A stretch of 37,931 nucleotides of DNA, from assembly GCA_964444915.1 (NCBI GenBank), contig CAYUIY010000008.1, forward strand, positions 1 to 37,931, given 5' to 3'. Positions 25,044 through 33,288 of the stretch are shown here, piece by piece. This stretch comes from Anaerorudis sp964444915. Lineage in GTDB: Bacteria; Bacteroidota; Bacteroidia; Bacteroidales; Dysgonomonadaceae. A program made the translations under genes and the position numbers. A model generated the notes under the pieces. The model was not told the origin of the DNA. It saw nothing but the letters and a program-made list of their open reading frames with translations, and did no database searches. Positions within the stretch are counted from its first letter, which is position 1. Every line of letters begins with the position of its first letter.

Positions 25044-25499
25044 GTGGATACATTAAGCTATAAAACCATTTCTGCAAACAAAGAAACAGCTCAAAAAGAA
25101 TGGGTTGAAATCGATGCAACTGGCCAACACCTAGGACGTTTATGCTCTGAAGTAGCAAAATTATTGAGAGGAAAATACAAACCAAACTTTACCCCTCATG
25201 TGGATTGCGGCGATAATGTCATTATCGTAAATGCAGATAAAGTAGAATTAACAGGAAAGAAATGGACTGATCGCGTATATTATCGTGTCTCGGGTTATCC
25301 CGGAGGACAAAAAAAATTCACTCCTGCCGATTTAATGAAGAAAAATCCCGAGAAACTATTTAGAAAAGTAGTCAAGGGTATGCTGCCGAAAAATAGACTC
25401 GGCAGAGCCATTCTTAACAATCTCTATGTATATGCAGGAAATGAACATCCGCATCAAGCTCAGAAACCAAAAAAAATAGACATTAATACACTCAAATAA
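25044..25499 (+). CDS. rplM: 50S ribosomal protein L13
   Basis: The 151-residue protein reads DATGQHLGRLCSEVAKLL, PNFTPHVDCGDNVIIVNADK and the C-terminal KGMLPKNRLGRAILNNLYVYAG, as in L13. The start is a GTG, supported by the conserved beginning MDTLSYKTISANK known in this phylum. It is the first gene of rplM-rpsI-rpsB-tsf, with rpsI 3 bases after its stop. Confidence 0.97.
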   Translation: MDTLSYKTISANKETAQKEWVEIDATGQHLGRLCSEVAKLLRGKYKPNFTPHVDCGDNVIIVNADKVELTGKKWTDRVYYRVSGYPGGQKKFTPADLMKKNPEKLFRKVVKGMLPKNRLGRAILNNLYVYAGNEHPHQAQKPKKIDINTLK

Positions 25500-25502
25500 A
25501 AT

Positions 25503-25889
25503 ATGGAAGCAGTAAACGCAATAGGAAGACGTAAAGCCGCAGTAGCTCGAGCATATATTAAAGAAGGGAACGGAAAAATTGTTATCAATAAACGTGAACT
25601 TGAAAATTATTTTCCATCGCCTCTTCTACAATATGTCGTAAAACAACCACTTAATAAGCTCGATGTGGCTGAAAAATATGATATAAAAATCAATTTGAAC
25701 GGTGGCGGACATAAAGGTCAAGCAGAAGCTGTGAGATTAGCCATTGCCCGTGCATTGGTAAAAATCAATCCTGATGACAAACCACTTCTGAAAGCTGAAG
25801 GCTTCTTGACTCGCGACCCGAGAGTTGTTGAACGCAAGAAACCGGGGCAACCAAAAGCAAGAAAGAAATTTCAGTTTTCGAAACGTTAA
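25503..25889 (+). CDS. rpsI: 30S ribosomal protein S9
   Basis: The 128-residue protein begins AIGRRKAAVARAYIKEGNG and ends with the basic tail KKPGQPKARKKFQFSKR, whose C-terminal arginine contacts the P-site tRNA anticodon in other bacteria. The GGGHKGQAEAVRLAIARAL segment is typical. It follows rplM by 3 bases, a nearly universal pairing. Confidence 0.98.
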   Translation: MEAVNAIGRRKAAVARAYIKEGNGKIVINKRELENYFPSPLLQYVVKQPLNKLDVAEKYDIKINLNGGGHKGQAEAVRLAIARALVKINPDDKPLLKAEGFLTRDPRVVERKKPGQPKARKKFQFSKR

Positions 25890-26090
25890 TCTTTTAAGTA
25901 AACGATTTAGGGAAACGGCAATTGTTACATACCTTCCCCATGAGTATATAGAAGGATTAACAGCGAGCCACTTAAATAAACGTTTAGTATCTAAATCATA
26001 AGGACATTATCGTGGATAATACAATACGATGATCTACCTTGTGATTCGATTAAGAAAAAGAATGTAAACGAATAAAATTAAAAAACAAAC
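25890..26090 (+). promoter_or_regulatory. 201-base rpsI-rpsB spacer with alternative hairpins, candidate S2 leader
   Basis: Possible pairs are GATTTAG (25904-25910) with CTAAATC (25991-25997), AAACG (25900-25904) with CGTTT (25981-25985), GGGAA (25910-25914) with TTCCC (25934-25938), CCTTC (25932-25936) with GAAGG (25951-25955), and the hairpin ATTATC-GTG-GATAAT (26006-26020). The pairs involving the same bases exclude each other. No TAnnTTTG promoter is visible and no open frame, so this is probably an internal leader of rpsB that may be controlled by S2. Confidence 0.35.
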
Positions 26091-26948
26091 ATGGCAAAAT
26101 TAGAATTTGACCAACTTCTTGAAGCCGGAGCGCACTTCGGCCACCTAAAAAGCAAATGGAATCCGGCAATGGCTCCATATATCTTCATGGAACGCAACGG
26201 AATTCATATTATTGATCTTCACAAAACAATAGCAAAAGCAGAAGAAGCTGCTGCTGCATTAAAACAAATTGCAAAATCAGGGAAAAAAATCCTTTTCGTA
26301 GCAACTAAAAAACAAGCAAAAGATATCGTTGCTGAGAAAGCACGAAGCATAAACATGCCTTACGTGGTAGAACGTTGGCCGGGAGGTCTGCTCACCAATT
26401 TTCCAACCATCCGAAAAGCGGTGAAAAAAATGAACAATATCGACAAAATGATAAAAGATGGGACTTTTGATACCTTGTCGAAACGCGAAAAATTGCAAAT
26501 TACCCGTCAACGTGCAAAACTCGAAAAAATGCTTGGTTCCATTCAAGACCTCACCCGTCTACCTGCAGCACTTTTTGTAGTAGACGTAATGAAGGAACAC
26601 ATTGCTGTAAAAGAAGCCGACCGTTTAGGAATACCGGTTTTTGCTATTGTAGATACAAATTCCGATCCAACAAACGTAGATTATGTGATCCCGGCAAACG
26701 ATGATTCGGCAAAAACCATCGAACTAATTGTTAGCTTTATCTGCGACGCAATAAAAGAAGGATTAGAAGAGCGTAAAGCCGAAAAAGCCGATGCCGCTGC
26801 AGCCGAAGAACAAGAAGAGGAAGCACAACGCAGAGAACGAAAAGCAAAAGCAGCAAAAAAAGAACGGATAAAGAAAGAAGACAAAGAAGCAATAAATGCA
26901 GCTATAGTTAGCAAATATGCAAAAGACGAAGAAGAGGAAGAAGAATAA
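26091..26948 (+). CDS. rpsB: 30S ribosomal protein S2
   Basis: The 285-residue protein has the S2 core: FDQLLEAGAHFGHLKSKWNP, MAPYIFMERNGIHIIDLHKT, VERWPGGLLTNFPTI, LPAALFVVDVMKEHIAV and VDTNSDPTNVDYVIPANDDS. After about residue 225 comes a 60-residue extension of charged residues (Lys/Glu/Ala-rich, ending in six Glu) that E. coli S2 lacks. Such tails occur in this phylum. It precedes tsf by 32 bases. Confidence 0.97.
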   Translation: MAKLEFDQLLEAGAHFGHLKSKWNPAMAPYIFMERNGIHIIDLHKTIAKAEEAAAALKQIAKSGKKILFVATKKQAKDIVAEKARSINMPYVVERWPGGLLTNFPTIRKAVKKMNNIDKMIKDGTFDTLSKREKLQITRQRAKLEKMLGSIQDLTRLPAALFVVDVMKEHIAVKEADRLGIPVFAIVDTNSDPTNVDYVIPANDDSAKTIELIVSFICDAIKEGLEERKAEKADAAAAEEQEEEAQRRERKAKAAKKERIKKEDKEAINAAIVSKYAKDEEEEEE

Positions 26949-26980
26949 ACAATAACAAAAAATAAAAAGGAAAATAAATT

Positions 26981-27802
26981 ATGGCAGTTACAATAGCAGA
27001 AATTCAGCATCTTCGTAAAATGACAGGAGCGGGGATGATGGATTGCAAAAATGCATTGACCGAAGCGAATGGTGATTTCGATAAAGCAATGGAGATCATC
27101 CGCAAAAAAGGGCAAGCGGTCGCTGCAAAACGCGAAGATCGCGAAGCATCCGAAGGATGTGTTCTAGCCAAAGCCGAAGGTAATTTTGCTGCTATCGTGG
27201 CATTACAATGCGAAACCGATTTTGTAGCAAAAAATGCCGAATTTATTGCTCTCACGCAACAAATTCTGGATACGGCAATGGAACATAAACCTAAAACATT
27301 GGATGAGCTACTCGCCATTCAGCTCCCAAAAGGAACAATTTCGGATCTCATTACCGATAAAATAGGAGCTACCGGTGAAAAAATACAATTAGGATATTAC
27401 GAATATATTTCGGCACCTTATGTTGCGGCGTATGTGCATATGGGAAATAAATTAGCTACTATTGTTGGATTTAATAAACCCGATGTAGATGAGCAAGTTG
27501 CAAAAGATATAGCTATGCAAATTGCTGCAATGAATCCCATATCCATAACTCCGGAAGGCATCCCGGCCGAAATAAAGGAAAAAGAATTGGAAATCGCACG
27601 GGAAAAAGCCCGTGAGGCAGGAAAGCCCGAAAACCTGTTGGATAGAATAGCCGAGGGCGCTTTAAAGAAATTCTACAAAGAAGTGACTTTGTTACAACAA
27701 GAATATATAAAAGATAACAAATTAACTGTTGGCGAATTTCTAAAACAACACGATAAAGATTTGGAGGTTGTTGATTTTAAGCGCGTTTCGTTGAATGCTT
27801 AA
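26981..27802 (+). CDS. tsf: Elongation factor Ts
   Basis: The 273-residue protein has the N-terminal UBA-like segment LRKMTGAGMMDCKNAL, the core CETDFVAKN and the C-terminal repeats typical of EF-Ts. It releases GDP from EF-Tu. It closes the ribosomal operon and has a strong terminator 24 bases after its stop. It is the last gene before the intron-like remnant. Confidence 0.97.
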   Translation: MAVTIAEIQHLRKMTGAGMMDCKNALTEANGDFDKAMEIIRKKGQAVAAKREDREASEGCVLAKAEGNFAAIVALQCETDFVAKNAEFIALTQQILDTAMEHKPKTLDELLAIQLPKGTISDLITDKIGATGEKIQLGYYEYISAPYVAAYVHMGNKLATIVGFNKPDVDEQVAKDIAMQIAAMNPISITPEGIPAEIKEKELEIAREKAREAGKPENLLDRIAEGALKKFYKEVTLLQQEYIKDNKLTVGEFLKQHDKDLEVVDFKRVSLNA

Positions 27803-27819
27803 TTCTTTTTATGTATAAA

Positions 27820-27912
27820 ATAGAGTAGGAGGAAAATAAAATGATTTTCCTCCTATTTTTTATATCCCCGACCTCTCACACCGCCATACGTACGGTTCTC
27901 GTAAACGGCAGT
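27820..27912 (-). mobile_element. Group IIC intron domain V-VI remnant
   Basis: On the minus strand, 27912-27880 reads as a 33-nt hairpin: ACUGCC pairs with GGCGGU, ACG with CGU, with a 2-base CG bulge, as in domain V of bacterial class C introns. Then GUGUGAGAGGUCGGGG follows and, further on, CCUCCUACUC ends near 27823, whose bases match the class C domain VI end: GAG/CUC and AGG/CCU pair around a bulged A at 27826, the branch-point position. From memory the catalytic triad of this class is CGC; here the aligned bases read UGC. No reverse transcriptase or domains I-IV are present, so this is a remnant. Confidence 0.6.
27826..27861 (+). terminator. Rho-independent terminator after tsf
   Basis: TAGGAGGAAAA and TTTTCCTCCTA form an 11-bp stem around an 8-base loop and are followed by six T residues. 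The stem overlaps the DVI end of the group II intron-like remnant on the other strand. Confidence 0.92.
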
Positions 27913-28010
27913 TTTTTGTTTTAAAAAACCAACTTTCCCTCAAACAAAAATATATTTACAAGTTATATCATTTTTCTTCACTTTTTATTTCTTATTATCC
28001 GATAAAAACC

Positions 28011-28018
28011 TATCTTTG
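28011..28018 (+). promoter_or_regulatory. Candidate -7 element for the thr operon
   Basis: TATCTTTG (TAnnTTTG) would start a message at about 28025, just ahead of the leader peptide ATG. The -33 position has no TTTG. Confidence 0.5.
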
Positions 28019-28039
28019 CAATAAATTTATACGTTTACG

Positions 28040-28117
28040 ATGAATAACCTATATTCAACATACGTTCAAAACATTTCTTCTACAACAATGACAATGACCC
28101 CTTGCGGGGTTATCTGA
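28040..28117 (+). CDS. thrL: Threonine-operon leader peptide
   Basis: An ATG opens a 25-codon frame that ends at TGA. Its residues 12-20 are ISSTTMTMT; in all there are five Thr, two internal Met and two Ile, out of 25. Thr and Met are both end products of the pathway run by the next gene. This mirrors the E. coli ThrL peptide, which is rich in Thr and Ile codons, and points to attenuation. The hairpin ACCCC-TTGC-GGGGT begins at codons 20-21, right after the Thr run. I found no clear U-tract terminator, so the mechanism is inferred. Confidence 0.6.
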   Translation: MNNLYSTYVQNISSTTMTMTPCGVI

Positions 28118-28228
28118 TATCTTATTATTCCACAAACAATTTTCTTGTTTTCACGAACCATTCGGTTCTCGCTTTCAAAAACATCCATTTCTTTTTTAAT
28201 ATTTAATCGCCGTTAAAACCAAAAACGG
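28097..28228 (+). promoter_or_regulatory. Hairpins of the thr leader, candidate attenuator
   Basis: Three hairpins follow the Thr codons: ACCCC/GGGGT (28097-28110), GAACC-ATTC-GGTTC (28155-28168) and CCGTT/AACGG (28210-28228, just before the thrA start). GGTT of the first can pair instead with AACC of the second. None has a long T tract directly after it. Confidence 0.35.
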
Positions 28229-28244
28229 ATTAATTGTTCATAAT

Positions 28245-30689
28245 ATGAAAGTTATGAAATTTGGTGGGACTTCCGTAGGAACCCCTGAAGGTTTAAAGAT
28301 AGTAAAAACCATTATCGAATCGGAAAGAGATCCCGTAATTGTTGTTGTATCGGCACTGGGTGGAGTTACCGACAGACTTTTACTTGCAGCCGATTTTGCT
28401 GTTAAATCAAATGCAGGTTATAAAACCATTTTGGAAGAAGTCATTCTCATGCACGAAGAATTAATTGAACAAACAATTACCTCACGTCAAAAAAAAGAAG
28501 AAATAAAACAAAAAATACAGACCCTCTACGAGGATTTGCGAAACATTTTACGCGGCGTGTTTCTCATTGGCGATCTGTCACAAAAAACTTCCGATAAAAT
28601 CGTAAGTTATGGCGAACGATTATCTTCGCTTATCATCAGCAAAATAATTAACGACGCGAAACTTTACGATCCAACTCAATTTATCAAAACGTCAATTCAG
28701 TTCAACAGCCATATCCCCGATATTCCGCTTTGTTACGAACTTATTAAAAAAACGTTCTCCGAATCCCCGCTTCCTAAGGTAATGCTGGTACCCGGCTTCA
28801 TTTCATCAAGTAATGAAGAAAACGACATTACCAATCTTGGGCGTGGCGGATCGGATTATACAGCGGCACTTATAGCTGCAGCTATGGATGCTTCGGTTCT
28901 TGAGATATGGACAGATGTGGATGGTTTTATGACTGCCGATCCTAAAATAATCAACTCGGCATATGTAATTGATGAACTCTCGTTCATCGAAGCTATTGAA
29001 TTATCTAATTTTGGAGCAAAAGTGATTTATCCTCCTACAATTTTCCCGGTTTACCACAAAAATATTCCTATCCGCATAAAAAATACCTTTAACCCTCACG
29101 CGGGGGGAACGCTCATTCGTAATATCAAACCACAGAGCAACGGAAAAATCATCAAAGGCATTTCATCAATTCAAGACACAGCACTCATTACTATTCAGGG
29201 ATTAGGTATGGTGGGGGTAATCGGTGTAAATAAACGTATTTTTTCGGCATTGGCAAATAGCGGAATAAGCGTTTTTCTTGTCTCGCAAGCATCGTCGGAA
29301 AGCAGTACATCAATTGGAGTTCGTACACAAGATGCAGCCCTGGCACAAAAAGTATTGAACAAAGAATTTGCCCAAGAAATTGCAATGGGAAGTATCAATG
29401 AAATTACCGTTGAGTACAATCTTTCTACTATAGCTATAGTAGGCCAAAACATGAAACATGTACCCGGAATAGCAGGAAAATTTTTCGGCACATTAGGCCG
29501 AAGCGGTATCAGTGTAGTGGCTTTGGCACAAGGGGCATCGGAAACCAATATTTCATGCGTAATTTCAAAAAACGACCTGAAAAAAGCTTTGAATGTAATT
29601 CATGATTCATTCTTTCTTTCGCCTTACCAAGAACTTAATCTATTCGTCGTTGGAACAGGTACAGTGGGGAGTAAACTGCTTGCCCAAATACAACAACAAA
29701 AACACACACTTGAAGAGCAAAATAAATTACGAATCAATATTGTAGGTATAGCTAATAGTCGCAAAGCCTTGTTCAACAGAGAGGGTATATCTCTCGAAAA
29801 TTATCAGGAAGAACTGGCAAAAAACGGTATAAAAAGCTCGCCGGCTATTATTCGGAACGAAATACTGAAAATGAATATCTTTAATGCTGTTTTTGTAGAC
29901 TGTACTGCAAGCAAAGAGATTTCGAACCTATACGAAGAATTAATGTCGAAAAATATTTCGGTAGTCACAGCAAACAAAATTGCCACTTCGTCCTCATATG
30001 AAACGTATCGACGTCTGAAAGAGACTGCTCGAAAGGCAGGAGTGAAATTTCTTTTCGAAACAAATGTTGGCGCAGGACTTCCCATTATTAATACAATGAA
30101 TTCGCTTATCAATTCGGGCGATAAAATCATAAAACTGGAAGCCGTACTTTCAGGTACATTGAATTTTATTTTCAACACGCTGAGCAAAGATATTCCTTTC
30201 AGTAAAGCCATCCGCATGGCAGTGGATGCGCACTATGCCGAACCCGATCCGCGAATTGATTTGAGCGGGCTCGATGTGATTCGTAAACTAGTAATCCTTT
30301 CACGTGAAGCGGGGGCAAAGGTGGAACAAAGTGATGTAAAAAAAGAATTATTCATTCCTCAAAAATATTTCGAGGGAACTTTGGAAGAATTCTGGGAAAA
30401 CATCCCTCAAATGGATGAAACATTTGAAATTCGAAGAAAAAAACTCGAAAAAGAAGGCAAAAAACTTCGTTTTGTAGCTATTTACAAAAACGGACAATGT
30501 GAAGTAGGACTGCGCGAAGTAGAACAAGGTCATCCCTTTTACGATTTGGAAGGTAGTAATAATATCATTATGATTACTACAGAGCGTTATAACGAATACC
30601 CGATGGTAATAAAAGGGTACGGTGCCGGAGCAAACGTTACAGCAGCAGGTGTTTTTTCGGATATCATTTCCATTGCAAATATCCGGTAA
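28245..30689 (+). CDS. thrA: Bifunctional aspartokinase/homoserine dehydrogenase
   Basis: The 814-residue fusion has an N-terminal aspartokinase (VMKFGGTSVGTPEGL, then GRGGSDYTAALIA near residue 205 and WTDVDGFMTADPK), a central ACT region (about residues 310-460, with QASSESSTSIGV and QGASETNISCVI), and a C-terminal homoserine dehydrogenase (LFVVGTGTVGSKLL near 475; TNVGAGLPIINTMNSLINS and LSGTLNFIF). It phosphorylates aspartate and reduces aspartate semialdehyde to homoserine. The ACT domains usually bind threonine for feedback inhibition. It heads thrA-apgM-thrC. Confidence 0.97.
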   Translation: MKVMKFGGTSVGTPEGLKIVKTIIESERDPVIVVVSALGGVTDRLLLAADFAVKSNAGYKTILEEVILMHEELIEQTITSRQKKEEIKQKIQTLYEDLRNILRGVFLIGDLSQKTSDKIVSYGERLSSLIISKIINDAKLYDPTQFIKTSIQFNSHIPDIPLCYELIKKTFSESPLPKVMLVPGFISSSNEENDITNLGRGGSDYTAALIAAAMDASVLEIWTDVDGFMTADPKIINSAYVIDELSFIEAIELSNFGAKVIYPPTIFPVYHKNIPIRIKNTFNPHAGGTLIRNIKPQSNGKIIKGISSIQDTALITIQGLGMVGVIGVNKRIFSALANSGISVFLVSQASSESSTSIGVRTQDAALAQKVLNKEFAQEIAMGSINEITVEYNLSTIAIVGQNMKHVPGIAGKFFGTLGRSGISVVALAQGASETNISCVISKNDLKKALNVIHDSFFLSPYQELNLFVVGTGTVGSKLLAQIQQQKHTLEEQNKLRINIVGIANSRKALFNREGISLENYQEELAKNGIKSSPAIIRNEILKMNIFNAVFVDCTASKEISNLYEELMSKNISVVTANKIATSSSYETYRRLKETARKAGVKFLFETNVGAGLPIINTMNSLINSGDKIIKLEAVLSGTLNFIFNTLSKDIPFSKAIRMAVDAHYAEPDPRIDLSGLDVIRKLVILSREAGAKVEQSDVKKELFIPQKYFEGTLEEFWENIPQMDETFEIRRKKLEKEGKKLRFVAIYKNGQCEVGLREVEQGHPFYDLEGSNNIIMITTERYNEYPMVIKGYGAGANVTAAGVFSDIISIANIR

Positions 30690-30701
30690 CAATTTTTGCT
30701 T

Positions 30702-31913
30702 ATGAAATACATTATTATACTTGGCGACGGAATGGCAGATGAACCCATTGAACAACTGGGAAATAAAACGCCGTTGCAAGTTGCCCATACTCCATATATG
30801 GATTTGCTCGCAGCCAAAGGCCGTAATGGATTGTTAAACACTATTCCTGAAGGATTTTCACCCGGAAGTGAAATTGCAAATTTATCGGTACTGGGATACG
30901 ATATTTCCGAAGTATATGAAGGACGGGGTGTCTTGGAAGCAGCCAGCATGGGGGTCGACATTCAACCCGGTGAAATGGCCTTGCGCTGCAACTTGGTATG
31001 TATAGAAGGAGAATTATTAAAAAACCATTCGGCCGGACATATTTCAACTGCCGAAGCCAAAGAACTTATCGCTTTTCTTAATGAAAAACTGGGAGATGAA
31101 ATCATCGGCTTTTATCCCGGAGTTTCTTACCGGCATTTATTAAAGATGAAAGGTGGCAATAAAAATATCATGTGCACGCCCCCACACGATATCCCGGAAC
31201 AACCGTTTCATCTTTCACTGGTCAAACCTATCGACACATCATCGAAAGCAACAGCAAGTCGACTTAACGATCTTATCCTTGCCTCGCAAGAACTTTTAGC
31301 AGACCACCCCATCAACCGTAAACGCAAAGCCGAAGGAAAAGATCCTGCCAATAGCATCTGGCCTTGGTCTCCAGGATACAGACCTCAGATGAAGTCTTTA
31401 AAAGATATGTACCCCATAAAAAACGGAGTGGTTATCTCAGCCGTAGATCTGATTCGCGGAATTGGCGTATATGCCGGACTCGAAATTATCATGGTGGCAG
31501 GCGCTACAGGATTGTATAATACCAATTACGAGGGCAAAGCCCAAGCCGCAATAAAAGCTTTGAAAGAAAAAGATTTCGTTTATCTTCATGTTGAAGCAAG
31601 CGACGAGGCAGGACACGAAGGTAATGTGCCATTGAAAATAAAAACAATAGAAAACCTGGATTTACGAATCGTGAAACCCATTTATGAAGAGATCGAGAAA
31701 ATGAATGAACCGGTTACTATTGCCGTTTTGCCCGACCATCCGACTCCTTGCGCTATACGCACTCACACTCGAGGAGCCGTTCCCTTTCTGATCTATCACC
31801 GATATATAAAACCAGACGACGTGGCAACATATGACGAATTTGCAGCCCGTGAGGGAAGCTACGGACTATTGCATGGCGACGAATTCATAAAAACATTATT
31901 TTCAGAACAATAA
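30702..31913 (+). CDS. apgM: ApgM-type phosphoglycerate mutase-like protein, probable homoserine kinase
   Basis: The 403-residue protein belongs to the alkaline-phosphatase-like superfamily, near cofactor-independent phosphoglycerate mutase of the archaeal type: IILGDGMADEPIEQLGNK, the serine in GSEIANLSVLGYD, HVEASDEAGHEGN and DHPTPCAIRTHTRG. The position is telling: it sits between thrA and thrC, where homoserine kinase (thrB) is expected, and no GHMP-type kinase is in the window. From memory, genetic data in Bacteroides support homoserine kinase activity for such a gene. I prefer that role, but mutase activity remains possible. The ATG at 30702 replaces a TTG at 30696. Confidence 0.85.
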   Translation: MKYIIILGDGMADEPIEQLGNKTPLQVAHTPYMDLLAAKGRNGLLNTIPEGFSPGSEIANLSVLGYDISEVYEGRGVLEAASMGVDIQPGEMALRCNLVCIEGELLKNHSAGHISTAEAKELIAFLNEKLGDEIIGFYPGVSYRHLLKMKGGNKNIMCTPPHDIPEQPFHLSLVKPIDTSSKATASRLNDLILASQELLADHPINRKRKAEGKDPANSIWPWSPGYRPQMKSLKDMYPIKNGVVISAVDLIRGIGVYAGLEIIMVAGATGLYNTNYEGKAQAAIKALKEKDFVYLHVEASDEAGHEGNVPLKIKTIENLDLRIVKPIYEEIEKMNEPVTIAVLPDHPTPCAIRTHTRGAVPFLIYHRYIKPDDVATYDEFAAREGSYGLLHGDEFIKTLFSEQ

Positions 31914-31917
31914 TAAA

Positions 31918-33222
31918 ATGAAATACTACAGTACAAGACACATAGCACCCAATGCTTCTTTGCAGGAAGCCGTAATAAAAGGACTTGCACCCGATAGAGG
32001 ATTATATATGCCCGAAAAAATAAACCGCTTGCCTGACGAATTTTTTAACGAAATCGGGAATCTAAGTTTAACGGATATTGCAAAAATAGTTGCCGAAAAA
32101 TTCTTCGGAGACGATATGGATAAAGAAAAATTGAATGCTATCGTAAGCGAAGCGCTCAATTTCGATATTCCGCTCAAAAAAGTAGAAGAAGGAATTTACG
32201 TATTGGAACTTTTTCATGGACCCACATTCGCTTTTAAAGATGTTGGGGCACGTTTCATGTCTCGCATGTTGTCTCATTTCGTTCGAGAACAACATCATGA
32301 GAATGTAAAAGTATTGGTTGCCACATCCGGAGATACGGGCAGTGCGGTTGCCAACGGTTTCCTAGGCGTGGAAGGTATTCAGGTATTTGTTTTATACCCG
32401 TCGGGCAAAGTAAGCGAGATTCAAGAAGCACAGTTCACGACTCTTGGACAAAATATTGTTGCATTGGAAATCATCGGCACATTCGACGATTGTCAGGCAC
32501 TGGTAAAATCGGCTTTCGTGGATGAAGAACTCAACAAAAAAATGTACTTGACCTCGGCCAATTCCATTAATATTGCCCGATTCCTTCCTCAATCCATTTA
32601 CTATTTTTATGCCTATGCCCAATTAGCTAAACAACAGCTTGAAGACAATGTGATTGTTGCTGTGCCAAGTGGTAATTTGGGAAATTTGGCTGCCGGTTTG
32701 TTTGCAAAAAAAATGGGATTACCCATTAAACGATTCATTGCTGCAAACAATCGAAACGATGTGTTTTTTCAATACCTCAGTACCGGCAATTACGAACCTA
32801 GGACATCAATTCAAACCATCGCCAATGCTATGGACGTTGGGGCTCCTAGCAATTTTGAACGCATTCTTGACCTTTATAATCAATCGCACGAAGCTATAAA
32901 ACAAGACATTTCAGGGAATACATATTCCGATGCAGAAATCAAAAATACTATACAAACTGTTTACAAAAAAACAGGTTATTTACTAGATCCTCACGGAGCA
33001 TGCGCATATCAGGCATTGAAAGATGGGAAAAAACCCAATGAAACAGGCGTTTTCCTTGCTACAGCACATCCTGCAAAATTTAAAGAAACTGTGGAAGAAT
33101 GTATAGGATCAACTATAGAAATCCCTGAAAAACTATCAGCCTTTATGCGTCGTAAAAAACAATCCCACCCCCTTCCAAACGATTTCAATTTGTTTAAAAA
33201 AACCTTATTCAATGTCTCTTAA
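31918..33222 (+). CDS. thrC: Threonine synthase
   Basis: The 434-residue PLP enzyme has the lysine in GPTFAFKDVGARFM (K107), ATSGDTGSAVANGFLG, and AVPSGNLGNLAAG. The N-terminus YYSTRHIAPNASLQEAV is that of the longer bacterial form. It converts O-phosphohomoserine to threonine, completing the pathway. It begins 4 bases after apgM. Confidence 0.97.
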   Translation: MKYYSTRHIAPNASLQEAVIKGLAPDRGLYMPEKINRLPDEFFNEIGNLSLTDIAKIVAEKFFGDDMDKEKLNAIVSEALNFDIPLKKVEEGIYVLELFHGPTFAFKDVGARFMSRMLSHFVREQHHENVKVLVATSGDTGSAVANGFLGVEGIQVFVLYPSGKVSEIQEAQFTTLGQNIVALEIIGTFDDCQALVKSAFVDEELNKKMYLTSANSINIARFLPQSIYYFYAYAQLAKQQLEDNVIVAVPSGNLGNLAAGLFAKKMGLPIKRFIAANNRNDVFFQYLSTGNYEPRTSIQTIANAMDVGAPSNFERILDLYNQSHEAIKQDISGNTYSDAEIKNTIQTVYKKTGYLLDPHGACAYQALKDGKKPNETGVFLATAHPAKFKETVEECIGSTIEIPEKLSAFMRRKKQSHPLPNDFNLFKKTLFNVS

Positions 33223-33234
33223 ATTTTATTTTTA

Positions 33235-33242
33235 TACTTTTG
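33235..33242 (+). promoter_or_regulatory. Candidate -7 element for lptD
   Basis: TACTTTTG matches TAnnTTTG and lies about 47 bases before the lptD ATG. There is no clear -33 element, and run-on from thrC is also possible. Confidence 0.45.
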
Positions 33243-33288
33243 TTCCAAAATAATAATCCATTTATCCATGCTACCGGGCTATTTTTGA

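Noticed and set aside
26681..27115. 144-residue minus-strand frame across rpsB and tsf
   Set aside because: It is antisense to two certain genes, and its Ser/Ala-rich part is only the reverse of the charged S2 tail.
27820..28244. A complete group II intron with reverse transcriptase
   Set aside because: No reverse transcriptase or domain I-IV sequence exists in the gap; only a domain V-VI-like end is visible.
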